Both the position numbers and the translations under genes were made by a program. Source: Thermohalobaculum sp039178805 (GTDB lineage: Bacteria > Pseudomonadota > Alphaproteobacteria > Rhodobacterales > Rhodobacteraceae). From it: DNA of 8,659 nucleotides. Location of the stretch: contig JBCDFC010000213.1 of NCBI GenBank assembly GCA_039178805.1, forward strand, positions 1 through 8,659, written 5' to 3'. Below are positions 1-6,961 of the stretch, piece by piece; position 1 is the first letter of the stretch, and every line of letters starts with the position of its first letter. A model generated the notes under the pieces. It saw nothing but the letters and a program-made list of their open reading frames with translations. It did not search any database and had not been told where the DNA came from.

Positions 1-142
1 GCGCCCGCTTCGCGCCCCCACCGCGGATGTCGTACATGCCGGTCGCCGCGGCCCGGCGGATCTCCGCATTCACTTCCGGCGTGAAGGTCGCGGATTGGCG
101 CGGCACGGTGCGGGGCGGGTTTCGGTTGGGCGTATCGTCCAT
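1..142 (-). CDS. mgsC: FMN-binding glutamate synthase-like subunit MgsC/GlxD, N-terminal fragment
   Basis: Only the first 47 codons lie in the window; the gene continues beyond the left edge. Reading from the ATG at 142, the peptide contains FTPEVNAEIRRAA and then YDIRGGGAKR, which I recognise as the N-terminus of the FMN-binding glutamate synthase family (GlxD/MgsC), the subunit matching the FMN and iron-sulfur synthase domain of GltB. In N-methylglutamate synthase this subunit carries the catalytic site that transfers the amino group. The start is supported by a GAGG ribosome site that overlaps the TGA stop of the upstream gene, with only 8 bases between the genes, so translation is probably coupled. 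The catalytic core is not visible, so the family call rests on the N-terminus plus the two partner genes just upstream. Confidence 0.8.
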   Translation of the reverse strand, partial: MDDTPNRNPPRTVPRQSATFTPEVNAEIRRAAATGMYDIRGGGAKRA

Positions 143-150
143 GGCTCGCC

Positions 151-816
151 TCAATACGCGTCGTCGGGGTGGAAGTTATAGAGCTTGCGGGCCGAGCCGA
201 AGCGGCGGAAGCGAGAGGGGTCGGCGTCCATAAAAGTCGCCTCGAGCTGCCCGGTCAGCCAGCGGAGGGAGGCTGCATCCATCTCTTTCTCCTCGCAGTC
301 GGCGCCGAGGCTCTTGACCTCACCGCCGACGAAGATCTCGGCCTCGTAGAGACTGTCGCCCAGCGCCTCGCCGGCATTGCCGCAGACGACGAGACGGCCG
401 GCCTGGCCCATGAAGGCGCCCATATGCCCAATGCGCCCGCCGACGACGATGTCGATCCCTTTCATCGAGATCCCGCAGCGCGAGGAAGCATTGCCCCGGA
501 TCACGAGCAGACCGCCGCGGCCGGTGGCACCCGCATACTGGCTCGCATCGCCCTCCACGACGACGGTGCCCGACATCATGTTCTCGGCGACCCCCGGGCC
601 GGCATTGCCCGCGATCCGCACGCTCGCCTGCTTGTTCATGCCCGCACAGTAGTAACCGGCAGGCCCCGCGACCTTCACTTGGATCGGCGCATCCAGGCCG
701 ACGGCGATGGCGTGCTGCCCACCGGGGTTCGCGACCTCGTAGTCGGCCGCCATCGGCGCCTGCAGGGACGCGTTCACCTGCCGAAGCGGGCTCGCCGCAA
801 GATCGAGAACGGGCAT
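151..816 (-). CDS. mgsB: GXGXG-domain subunit MgsB/GlxC of a glutamate synthase-like enzyme
   Basis: 221 residues. The protein matches the third domain of the glutamate synthase large chain (the GXGXG, or GltB3, domain), which folds as a right-handed beta-helix and has a structural role holding the amidotransferase and synthase parts together. The glycine-rich coils are plain from about residue 68 to 168: AGNAGPGVAENMMSG, YAGATGRGG at 94-102, RGNASSRCGISMKG at 107-120, GGRIGHMGAFMGQAG at 126-140, and CGNAGEALGDSLYEAEIFVGG at 145-165. The C-terminal tail (FRRFGSARKLYNF, about 203-215) is also typical of GlxC/MgsB. Its ATG overlaps the stop of mgsA by one base (TGATG), and mgsC follows after 8 bases, so all three subunits should be made together. 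Length is normal for the stand-alone family. The symbol follows the N-methylglutamate pathway; glxC is the rhizobial synonym. Confidence 0.87.
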   Translation of the reverse strand: MPVLDLAASPLRQVNASLQAPMAADYEVANPGGQHAIAVGLDAPIQVKVAGPAGYYCAGMNKQASVRIAGNAGPGVAENMMSGTVVVEGDASQYAGATGRGGLLVIRGNASSRCGISMKGIDIVVGGRIGHMGAFMGQAGRLVVCGNAGEALGDSLYEAEIFVGGEVKSLGADCEEKEMDAASLRWLTGQLEATFMDADPSRFRRFGSARKLYNFHPDDAY

Positions 817-1712
817 CAGTGCTCCCAGAAATAGACGGTGGCGGGCTCAGGCTCCCAGAGCCGGGCCTTCGCGATTCCCGGCAGCACGTCGAGCGCGCGA
901 TACTCCGAGCCGAAGGCGACATATTGCGGCGTCTCCGCCATCACCGCGGGCTTGCAGGCGATGGGATCTCGGAGCACGCCAAAGCCCGTGCGCGTGCCGA
1001 CGACGAAGGTGTAGAAGCCGTCAAGCTCCGACAGCCCATCGTCGAGCGCCTCACCCAGATTGCGCCCCTCATTCATGCGCGCGCTCAAGTAAGCTGCGGC
1101 CACCTCGCTGTCATTCTCGGTGGCGAAGTGCTGCCCATCGGTCCGCAGCCGCTGGCGCAGGCGGTTGTGGTTCGAAAGCGAGCCGTTGTGCACCAAGCAC
1201 TGATCCGCCCCAGTCGAGAACGGATGCGCGCCGAGCGTCGTGACAGCACTCTCCGTCGCCATGCGGGTATGGCCCACCCCATGCGTGCCCTTCATCCGCG
1301 CAAGCCCGAAACGTTCGGCCACGCGGCCGGGGCTGCCGACTTCCTTGTAGATCTCGATCGCGTCGCCGGCGCTCAGGATACTGGTCTCGGGCATTTCCGC
1401 TGCGACGAGGCGCCGGATCTCCTTCTCGGCCGAGGGCGCCATGCGCAGCACCGCATGGGTGTCGCGCCGCACCATCTCCGCGCCGAAGACGCTCCGCTCA
1501 TTCAGCCGCTTCTCGAGATGCCCGAACTCCACCTCCGGCTTGGCCGAACGAAGGGTGAGCTTCACCCGGTTCGCGCCCTCGGCGGCATAGACCGCGATCC
1601 CGGCGCTATCGGGACCCCGCTCGGTCATCGTCACGAGCATATCGGACAGCATGCCCCCGAGCTCCGGCTCGAGCCGCTTGTCCTTCAGAAACAGTCCGAC
1701 GATGCCGCACAT
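816..1712 (-). CDS. mgsA: Class II glutamine amidotransferase subunit MgsA/GlxB
   Basis: 298 residues. This is an Ntn-type glutamine amidotransferase like the first domain of glutamate synthase. It begins MCGIVGLF, so Cys2 becomes the N-terminal nucleophile after removal of Met1. Other family residues are in place: ERGPDSAG at 31-38, GHTRMATES at 147-155, the oxyanion-hole HNGSLSN at 175-181, ENDSE at 199-203 and RDP at 248-250. In the N-methylglutamate pathway the MgsABC complex acts on gamma-glutamylmethylamide, and this subunit releases the amine for the FMN subunit; in rhizobia the homologue is GlxB. It is cytoplasmic, with no signal peptide. The ATG at 1712 has GAGG about 7 bases upstream. 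It is the first gene of a coupled trio (TGATG junction with mgsB). gmaS and mgdABCD are not in the window, so ammonia rather than methylamine chemistry cannot be excluded. Confidence 0.88.
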   Translation of the reverse strand: MCGIVGLFLKDKRLEPELGGMLSDMLVTMTERGPDSAGIAVYAAEGANRVKLTLRSAKPEVEFGHLEKRLNERSVFGAEMVRRDTHAVLRMAPSAEKEIRRLVAAEMPETSILSAGDAIEIYKEVGSPGRVAERFGLARMKGTHGVGHTRMATESAVTTLGAHPFSTGADQCLVHNGSLSNHNRLRQRLRTDGQHFATENDSEVAAAYLSARMNEGRNLGEALDDGLSELDGFYTFVVGTRTGFGVLRDPIACKPAVMAETPQYVAFGSEYRALDVLPGIAKARLWEPEPATVYFWEH

Positions 1713-1734
1713 GGCCTCACCTCTTCTTTCTCAG

Positions 1735-1764
1735 CAAGAAACAACAGTTCGCACCAAGAAACAA
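1735..1764 (-). promoter_or_regulatory. Pair of perfect 10-bp direct repeats upstream of mgsA (candidate operator)
   Basis: On the coding strand TTGTTTCTTG occurs twice, at 1764-1755 and 1744-1735. The copies repeat every 20 bases (close to two DNA turns) and the nearer one ends 22 bases before the mgsA start codon. Two identical AT-richer decamers in a GC-rich genome, on the same face of the helix beside the first gene of an operon, look like a regulator binding site. I see no good -10/-35 pair around them, so the promoter itself is not placed. No specific regulator can be named from the sequence. Confidence 0.4.
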
Positions 1765-1794
1765 GATGCCTAAAACGTGCTCACGGCGATCGCG

Positions 1795-1886
1795 TCATCA
1801 CCGGGCTCGACCCGGCAATCCAGCCTTCCTCAAGGCATTCGAGTTCGGTTAGTGATCAGCCTCCCCGGGTCGGGCCCCGGGGATGA
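1795..1886. repeat. Palindromic intergenic repeat element of alphaproteobacterial type
   Basis: Two arms of about 21-22 bases, at 1795-1815 and 1865-1886, are inverted copies that match at about 19 positions, separated by 49 bases. Each arm is also a small hairpin: 1801-1815 has CCGGG and CCCGG around a 5-base loop, and 1863-1882 has CCCCGGG and CCCGGGG around a 6-base loop. The plus-strand reading gives the peptide VITGLDPAIQ, a string I know from spurious short proteins predicted from repeats scattered through alphaproteobacterial genomes. It lies between dctM and mgsA and could end or stabilise the dctM transcript, although no T-run follows it. This also suggests that mgsA has its own promoter. 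Confidence 0.65.
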
Positions 1887-1919
1887 TGTGCACGGGTACG
1901 TTCTAGGCGCGCCGACCCA

Positions 1920-4574
1920 CTAGAAGTTCAGCGAGATGTCCCGGTGATCGGCGCTGCAGGCCGCCACATAGAGGGCCTGGTCGATCGGAAGACGCGGTTG
2001 CTTGCGCAGCCCGATCGTGTCGCGGATTGCGGCGTCATACTCTGCGAGCGCTGCGGCAAGATCCGCGTCACGCGCCCTCAGCCGCCAGGACTTCTCGAAC
2101 TCGAACGCCTCCATACCCTCAGCGAACTCCACCGTCGCATCCTCGTAATCGGGCGTGTCGTCGTCGATGTCGCGCCGCGCTCCGGCGATACCCGAACGAA
2201 TGTCGCCGGCACCTTCGACCGCGCTGATCATCTGCTCGATCGGCGCGAACCGCTCCTCCGCCGCTTCGCCCGAGAAATTGCGCCACTCGGCTTCGAGCTC
2301 CCTGAGCGGTTCCTCGAGCGCGAGGAGGGCATCGGTGTCCGCTAGGATCTCACGAAGCTCCATGATCGGATCGTAGGCGGCATCGACCGCTCGCCGATAG
2401 GCGTTCCGCGCGTTGCGATCATCCTTGGTGATCGAGACATAGGCGTCCTGAACGCCCTCCCAGTCCTCGGGGATCTCCCTGAGCAGCGCCTCCTTCTCCG
2501 CCTCGAGCTCGACGATCTCCGCCTCGGCACGAGCGATCAGGCTCTCATTGCCTTGGGCGAAGTTGATCTCTTGGCGCAGGTCCTCAAGCACGCCGTCGAT
2601 CTGGCGGGCATCGCGCTCCAGCGCACGCACGATCTGGTGGACCGGCTTGTAAGCGACGGCATCCTCGGCCAGTCGAAGCTCGACCGCCTTGATCGCTTCC
2701 ATCGCGGCAAAGCTCTCGCGCGCCTTCTCCAGACCTTCCTCGAACTCCTCGCGAAGATCCTCTGGCAAGTAGGAAAGGTCCACACCCGCCATCCGGTCGA
2801 TCGCTGCTTCGAGCTCAGTACGGTTCTCGGTGAACTCCTGATGCACGTAGTTTTCCATGCAGAATTGGAGCTTTGGATTGAGCGGTGGCGGTGCCGTCTC
2901 AGCCGTCAGCGACGCGCGCGTTGGCAGGTAATTCACAAGGCTCGGATTGTAGCCGACGATCACCAGCGCCAAGAGCTGCAGGCCAATGAAGGCAATCACG
3001 CCTTTGTACATCTGGATCGTTCGGACCGCCGCTGGTGCCACGCCGCGCAGGTAGAAGAGCGCGAAGCCGAAGGGCGGTGTCAGGAACGATGTCTGAATGT
3101 TGAGGCCGATCATCACGCCGAGCCAGACGGCCGTTACGTTCGCCTCGGGGTCCGACAAGAGGATCGGCGAGACGATCGGCACGACAACCACGGCAATCTC
3201 GATGAAATCGAGGAAGAAGCCGAGGATAAAGATCACCAACATGACGATGACGAACTTCGTCCAGAAGCCGCCCGGCAGCCCTTCGAGGAAGTGCTTGACC
3301 AGCTCCTCGCCGCCGAAGGCACGGAAAGCCGCCGTCAGCATCGCAGCACCGAGGAGGATGATGAAGACGAGCGAGGTGGTCTTCGCCGTCTCGATCATCA
3401 CGCCGCGGAGCGTGTCGTCGGTAACGTAAGTGCGCCAGCCCGACCACAAGAGCGCCACGATCAGAATGCTGACGCCGATGACCGCGAGCGTGATGCCCTG
3501 CACGTCTTCTGGCGTGTCGATGGCCTTCACGTTCGTGTCGTAGTTCGCGAGCACGAAGCCGATGATCGCGCAGCCGATGATGGCCATGATCGCCGGCACG
3601 AAGGTCCAGAAGCTCCCGTGATGGAGGCGGTAGCCGGCCATGATCATCGCGCCCACGGCACCGATGGCGCCCGCCTGGTTCACCGTGGCGATACCGCCGA
3701 TGATAGAGCCGAGCACCAGAAAGATCAGCGTGAGCGGCGGCACGAGGGTCAGCAGCACCCGGCCGACGAAGCGGCGGTCATACTCACCCTCATAGGGCAC
3801 CGGCGGCGCCAGGCGCGGGCGGATGAGCGCGAAGGCCAGGATGAACGCGATATAGAGCCCGACCAGCAGCAGTCCGGGAACGAGAGCGCCCAGGAACATG
3901 TCGCCTGCGGACGTCGAGACGACGCCGTATTCCGAGGGCATCGAGATCTCACCCGTCGCCTCGCGGTAGAGCGTCTTGCGGGCAGTATCGGCCTGGTCGA
4001 CGGCGCTTGCGAGCTGGTCAGCCAGAATGATCAGCACGATCGAGGGCGGGATGATCTGCCCCAACGTACCCGATGCGGCGATGGTGCCCGTAGCCAGCGG
4101 GTTCGAGTATCCGCGCTGCATCATCGCCGGCAGCGAGATTAGGCCCATGGCAACGACTGTGGCGCCGACGATACCCGTCGTAGCGGCCAACAGCGCGCCC
4201 ACAAAAACGACCGAAATGCCAAGGCCGCCCGGGACCGGTCCGAAGAGCTGCGCCATCGTGACGAGCAGATCCTCGGCAATCTTGGACCGCTGCAGCATGA
4301 TCCCCATGAAGATGAACAGGGGAATGGCGATCAGGGTATCTCGATCAGGTTCCCAATAAACCCCTCGGAGGTTCGTCACACCGGCCGACAGCCACTGACC
4401 GGGGCCTCCCGAGTGGAAGTAGGCATCCGTGTCGCCGGCGAAGAGAGAACCGCTCGCCGCCGCGATCAGGATGGTGATCACCGCAGAGCCCGGCAGCGCG
4501 AAGGCAACCGGGTAGCCGGAGCCGAGCGCGATGGCCATCAGCACTACAAGGAGGAGGAGGAAGTAGAGTTCCAT
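1920..4574 (-). CDS. dctM: TRAP transporter large permease (DctM type) with a long C-terminal helical domain
   Basis: 884 residues, about twice the 425-430 of a standard DctM. Residues 1-545 are the membrane part of a TRAP transporter, which moves the solute across the inner membrane with sodium. Recognisable family pieces are GYPVAFAL (20-27), IAIPLFIFMG (82-91), the motif around ATTGIVGATVVAMGLISLPAMMQRGY (131-156), TIAASGTLGQIIPPSI (164-179), GALVPGLLL (229-237) and the second half at LGFFLDFIEIAVVVVPIVSPIL (451-472) and NIQTSFLTPPFGFALFYLRG (492-511). I count about 14 hydrophobic segments, including extra ones near 323-344 and 360-378, as in the mannitol/chloroaromatic TRAP branch. After the last segment (about 521-541) comes a soluble, Glu- and Arg-rich, coiled-coil-like region (about 555-884) of unknown role. 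The start at 4574 has only a weak AGGG ribosome site; it sits 68 bases after dctQ and belongs to the same cassette. Transporter family is certain; substrate is not. Confidence 0.92.
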   Translation of the reverse strand: MELYFLLLLVVLMAIALGSGYPVAFALPGSAVITILIAAASGSLFAGDTDAYFHSGGPGQWLSAGVTNLRGVYWEPDRDTLIAIPLFIFMGIMLQRSKIAEDLLVTMAQLFGPVPGGLGISVVFVGALLAATTGIVGATVVAMGLISLPAMMQRGYSNPLATGTIAASGTLGQIIPPSIVLIILADQLASAVDQADTARKTLYREATGEISMPSEYGVVSTSAGDMFLGALVPGLLLVGLYIAFILAFALIRPRLAPPVPYEGEYDRRFVGRVLLTLVPPLTLIFLVLGSIIGGIATVNQAGAIGAVGAMIMAGYRLHHGSFWTFVPAIMAIIGCAIIGFVLANYDTNVKAIDTPEDVQGITLAVIGVSILIVALLWSGWRTYVTDDTLRGVMIETAKTTSLVFIILLGAAMLTAAFRAFGGEELVKHFLEGLPGGFWTKFVIVMLVIFILGFFLDFIEIAVVVVPIVSPILLSDPEANVTAVWLGVMIGLNIQTSFLTPPFGFALFYLRGVAPAAVRTIQMYKGVIAFIGLQLLALVIVGYNPSLVNYLPTRASLTAETAPPPLNPKLQFCMENYVHQEFTENRTELEAAIDRMAGVDLSYLPEDLREEFEEGLEKARESFAAMEAIKAVELRLAEDAVAYKPVHQIVRALERDARQIDGVLEDLRQEINFAQGNESLIARAEAEIVELEAEKEALLREIPEDWEGVQDAYVSITKDDRNARNAYRRAVDAAYDPIMELREILADTDALLALEEPLRELEAEWRNFSGEAAEERFAPIEQMISAVEGAGDIRSGIAGARRDIDDDTPDYEDATVEFAEGMEAFEFEKSWRLRARDADLAAALAEYDAAIRDTIGLRKQPRLPIDQALYVAACSADHRDISLNF

Positions 4575-4588
4575 GGGACGCCGCCCTG

Positions 4589-4606
4589 ATCGTTATCGTT
4601 ATCGTT
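4589..4606. repeat. Triple tandem hexamer (ATCGTT x3)
   Basis: Three perfect head-to-tail copies of ATCGTT on the plus strand (AACGAT on the transcript strand) lie between the hairpin after dctQ and the dctM start codon, 14 bases before the ATG. This AT-rich patch contrasts with its surroundings. It may be an unstructured spacer that keeps the weak dctM ribosome site open, or a small slippage-prone repeat; both are inference. Confidence 0.6.
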
Positions 4607-4611
4607 GGGGC

Positions 4612-4635
4612 GCGGGCACCGTTACGGGCGCCCGC
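4612..4635 (-). promoter_or_regulatory. Stable mRNA hairpin between dctQ and dctM
   Basis: On the transcript strand GCGGGCGCC (4635-4627) pairs with GGTGCCCGC (4620-4612) around the 6-base loop CGTAAC: nine pairs, one of them G-U. It begins 7 bases after the dctQ stop codon. No T-run follows, so it is not a classical terminator. Hairpins in such gaps commonly protect upstream mRNA or lower expression of the next gene, which would suit the usual excess of TRAP small subunits and binding protein. Confidence 0.5.
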
Positions 4636-4642
4636 AGCACAC

Positions 4643-5647
4643 TCACATCATCTCGCCATGGCTTTCGCGATGGCCAGGCTCACCCCGTCGGTCCGCCACC
4701 CCATCGAAGAGCTGGCTGACAAACTGGATCAGCATCGTCACCGCGAAGAGCCCGAGGAAGCCCGCCATGAAGTACTTCACGTAGAGACCGAAGCCTGCCT
4801 GTGTGACCTCGAAGACCAGGATCGGGCTCACGATCACCGAATTGGCTGAGCCGAAGCCAATCAACAGGATCGTCCAGCACACCGACATGCCGAGGACGAT
4901 CGAGCCCCAGCTGTTCACGAGACCCTGCCCGCGCTGCGAGAAGCCTGCGTAGAAGAGATCGACCCGCACATGGCCGTCCTCAAGCAGCGTGTAGGCCGAG
5001 GCGAAGAGGAAGAGCGCGCCGTACCAGAACCGCACGAGATCGGCCATGAAGGCCTGCTCGTAGGAGAAGACGAAGCGGCAGACGACGATCAGAAGCTCGG
5101 CCACCACCACCAGCAGCGCAAGCCAGATGAAGCCGAGCGTGCGGGTCACGCAGGCGACCAGGATGCCGAGGATGATGAGCGGCACATGGAAGTAGGGGCC
5201 CCGGAACTGCGACCGGCCGAGATCGCCCGCCAGCTCCTCGCCGACATACTGCTCCAGCAATCCCTCGACGCGGAGGAACGACAGGATCGCATCGCCAAGA
5301 CCGACGAACAGCACGACCCAGAAGGCCGCCCGGATGATGAAGGCGTTGGTATCGGCGATCCGCGCCGCATCGCGCCTCAACGAAGCGTCGGGTGTCCGGC
5401 GGACATGCCAGATCGCGAGGACGAACGCGCCTACATAGATCGCGATCTGCACCGCCGAGAGCGCGGTCGCACTGCCTTCACCCTCGCCCGAAAACAGCGC
5501 ATCAGCGCCGGGGAAGCCCATCCAGAACGTCAGGATGGAATTGATCAAGAAGGCTGCGAGCATGGTCAGCATAAGCCAACCGAACCCTCTCACGAGCGCG
5601 GTCGACCCTGTCGACTGAACGCCCGAAACCATCACGCTGTCGGCCAT
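4643..5647 (-). CDS. dctQ: TRAP transporter small permease (DctQ type), enlarged form
   Basis: 334 residues, against about 160-200 for a standard DctQ. The DctQ domain occupies roughly residues 172-315, with the family signature ALFLFASAYTLLEDGHVRVD at 211-230 followed by LFY, and transmembrane helices near 172-192, 204-222, 248-268 and 288-312. Before it is an extra region with about four more membrane segments (near 22-42, 66-82, 104-124 and 153-168). Such enlarged small subunits go with the mannitol/chloroaromatic (TakP-like) TRAP branch, which fits the neighbouring binding protein. The subunit pairs with DctM in the inner membrane and helps couple to the periplasmic binding protein. The start at 5647 is set by a strong GAGGAGG ribosome site about 5 bases upstream. 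It follows dctP after 102 bases. The C-terminal tail is short, hydrophilic and probably disordered. Confidence 0.88.
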   Translation of the reverse strand: MADSVMVSGVQSTGSTALVRGFGWLMLTMLAAFLINSILTFWMGFPGADALFSGEGEGSATALSAVQIAIYVGAFVLAIWHVRRTPDASLRRDAARIADTNAFIIRAAFWVVLFVGLGDAILSFLRVEGLLEQYVGEELAGDLGRSQFRGPYFHVPLIILGILVACVTRTLGFIWLALLVVVAELLIVVCRFVFSYEQAFMADLVRFWYGALFLFASAYTLLEDGHVRVDLFYAGFSQRGQGLVNSWGSIVLGMSVCWTILLIGFGSANSVIVSPILVFEVTQAGFGLYVKYFMAGFLGLFAVTMLIQFVSQLFDGVADRRGEPGHRESHGEMM

Positions 5648-5677
5648 GCGACCTCCTCGCTCCGGATACGGTCATCG

Positions 5678-5704
5678 CCAGGGCGGGCGATCCGCCCGTC
5701 CTGG
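5678..5704 (-). promoter_or_regulatory. Second hairpin in the dctP-dctQ gap
   Basis: The arms 5678-5688 and 5694-5704 pair over 11 positions around a 5-base loop. On the transcript strand one internal A-C mismatch remains. It lies 30 bases before the dctQ start and leaves the GAGGAGG ribosome site free. There is no T-run, so a full terminator is unlikely. Confidence 0.45.
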
Positions 5705-5719
5705 CCGCTGATACGATGA

Positions 5720-5741
5720 GGGCGGGCACCAAGGCCCGCCC
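5720..5741 (-). promoter_or_regulatory. Perfect GC-rich hairpin just after the dctP stop
   Basis: GGGCGGGC and GCCCGCCC form eight perfect pairs around a 6-base loop, starting 8 bases after the dctP stop. With the second hairpin downstream it makes a two-hairpin block. In binding-protein transporter operons such structures often stop 3'-end decay and partly reduce read-through, so that the periplasmic protein is made in excess. That role is inferred here. No T-run is present. Confidence 0.55.
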
Positions 5742-5749
5742 ATCCGGTC

Positions 5750-6832
5750 TCAGAGATCGAGAACGCGGTTGCGCTTCTGCACGTAGGCCTGGTCGGAAAT
5801 CGCGGTCCAGCCGCCGATGTCCTTCCGCGCGAGCAGGAAGCTGTCGAAGATCTCCTTGGAGAGCGGCGAGTGATCGCGCGCTTCCTCGATGACCTCGGCC
5901 GCGGCCTCGCCAAAGCTCTCGTAGACGTCCTCGTTGAACTCCTTGAGCTCAACACCATTCTCGGTGATGAGCCGCGTTAGGAACGTACCGTTGTTGGCGT
6001 TCGTCTCCGCCATCTGACGGGCGTTCTCTTCGTTCGCGGCCGCCTGGATGATCGCCTGATCGGTCGAGGACAGGCCACCCCACCAGCTGGCATTCATGCC
6101 GAGGGCGAGCTGCGAGCCCGGCTCGTGCATGCCCGGCCAATAGTAGAACTGCGCGGCCTCGTAGAACTTCATGAAGAAGTCGTTGTAGGGGCCCACCCAC
6201 TCCGTGGCGTCGACAGCGCCGGAGACGAGGTTCTCGTAGATCTGGCCGCCCGGCAGCGACACCGGCGACGCGCCAAGCTTGGCGAGAACGTCACAGCCGA
6301 GGCCCGGGATACGCATCTTCAGACCCTTGAGGTCGTCGGCGGAGTTGATCTCCTTGTTGAACCAGCCGCCCATCTGAACGCCGGTGTTGCCGCAAGCGAA
6401 GTTCTTGAGGCCGAATTCGCCGGCGAGCTTGTCCCAAAGCTCCTGACCACCGGCATACTTAATCCAGGCGTCGATCTCGGTGTAGGTCAGGCCGAAGGGC
6501 ACGGCGGTGAACGGCGCCCAGCCGGGGTGCTTGCCTTTCCAGTAGTAGTCGGCGGCGATGTAGGCCTGGGCATTGCCCGAAGCGACCTCGTCGAAACTGT
6601 CGAAGGCGCCGACACGCTCACCAGCCGCGAAGTACTGGACGTTGATGCGGCCTTCGGTCAGCTCCGGAATGCGCGCGGCCAGACGCTGCGCACTGACGCC
6701 GAGGCCCGGGAAGTCGCGGGGCCAGGTCGACACGATGACCATGTCGATCTTGCCCTGCGCGACCGCGGGAGCCGCGAGAGGCGCAGCGACGCCGGCGGCG
6801 GCTGCGCCCGCAAGAAAGTTACGACGTTCCAT
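5750..6832 (-). CDS. dctP: TRAP transporter periplasmic binding protein, TakP-like (DctP family)
   Basis: 360 residues. It begins with a twin-arginine signal, RRNFL at 3-7, an Ala-rich hydrophobic stretch, and a likely cleavage after AVA near residue 25, so it should be exported folded by the Tat route. The mature part is a DctP-fold solute receptor closest to the TakP group of 2-oxoacid binders. Family motifs present are CGNTGVQMGGWF (147-158), the carboxylate-binding Arg174 in LKMRIPG, GGQIYENLVSGAVDATEWVGPYND (195-218), and YYWPGMHEPG (230-239). Gln153, Glu211 and Trp212 occupy the places that bind the sodium-solute complex in TakP. This favours a small organic acid such as a 2-oxoacid or hydroxyacid, but closely related receptors bind other acids. 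A GGAGG site lies 10 bases before the ATG. It is the first gene of the dctP-dctQ-dctM cassette, transcribed from a 225-base leader. Confidence 0.92.
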   Translation of the reverse strand: MERRNFLAGAAAAGVAAPLAAPAVAQGKIDMVIVSTWPRDFPGLGVSAQRLAARIPELTEGRINVQYFAAGERVGAFDSFDEVASGNAQAYIAADYYWKGKHPGWAPFTAVPFGLTYTEIDAWIKYAGGQELWDKLAGEFGLKNFACGNTGVQMGGWFNKEINSADDLKGLKMRIPGLGCDVLAKLGASPVSLPGGQIYENLVSGAVDATEWVGPYNDFFMKFYEAAQFYYWPGMHEPGSQLALGMNASWWGGLSSTDQAIIQAAANEENARQMAETNANNGTFLTRLITENGVELKEFNEDVYESFGEAAAEVIEEARDHSPLSKEIFDSFLLARKDIGGWTAISDQAYVQKRNRVLDL

Positions 6833-6961
6833 GGTGGATGATCCTCCGGTATACTTTGTTCTCGGTTCTCAGCCCAAAACAGACGAAGCCGAGCCGGTGT
6901 GCCGTCGCATCCGCGCGACCAGTCTGCCGTCCGACGCCCCCAATCATTCAGGCGCTGGGAC

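Noticed and set aside
1685..1694. A third, imperfect copy of the decamer (CAGAAACA) near the mgsA start.
   Set aside because: It lies inside the mgsA coding region, where the Leu-Phe-Leu-Lys codons explain it, and it is neither exact nor in phase.
1786..1793. GCGATCGC octamer, as in the cyanobacterial HIP1 repeat.
   Set aside because: A single copy beside an alphaproteobacterial repeat, with no other sign of a cyanobacterium.
819..1886. A 355-codon open frame on the plus strand, opposite mgsA.
   Set aside because: It is antisense to a gene with all catalytic motifs intact, and its C-terminal part is just the palindromic repeat read in frame.
2553..4142. A 529-codon open frame on the plus strand, opposite dctM.
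   Set aside because: It lies fully inside a well-supported gene on the other strand, has a His-, Arg- and Asp-rich composition typical of antisense frames in GC-rich DNA, and shows no family motif.
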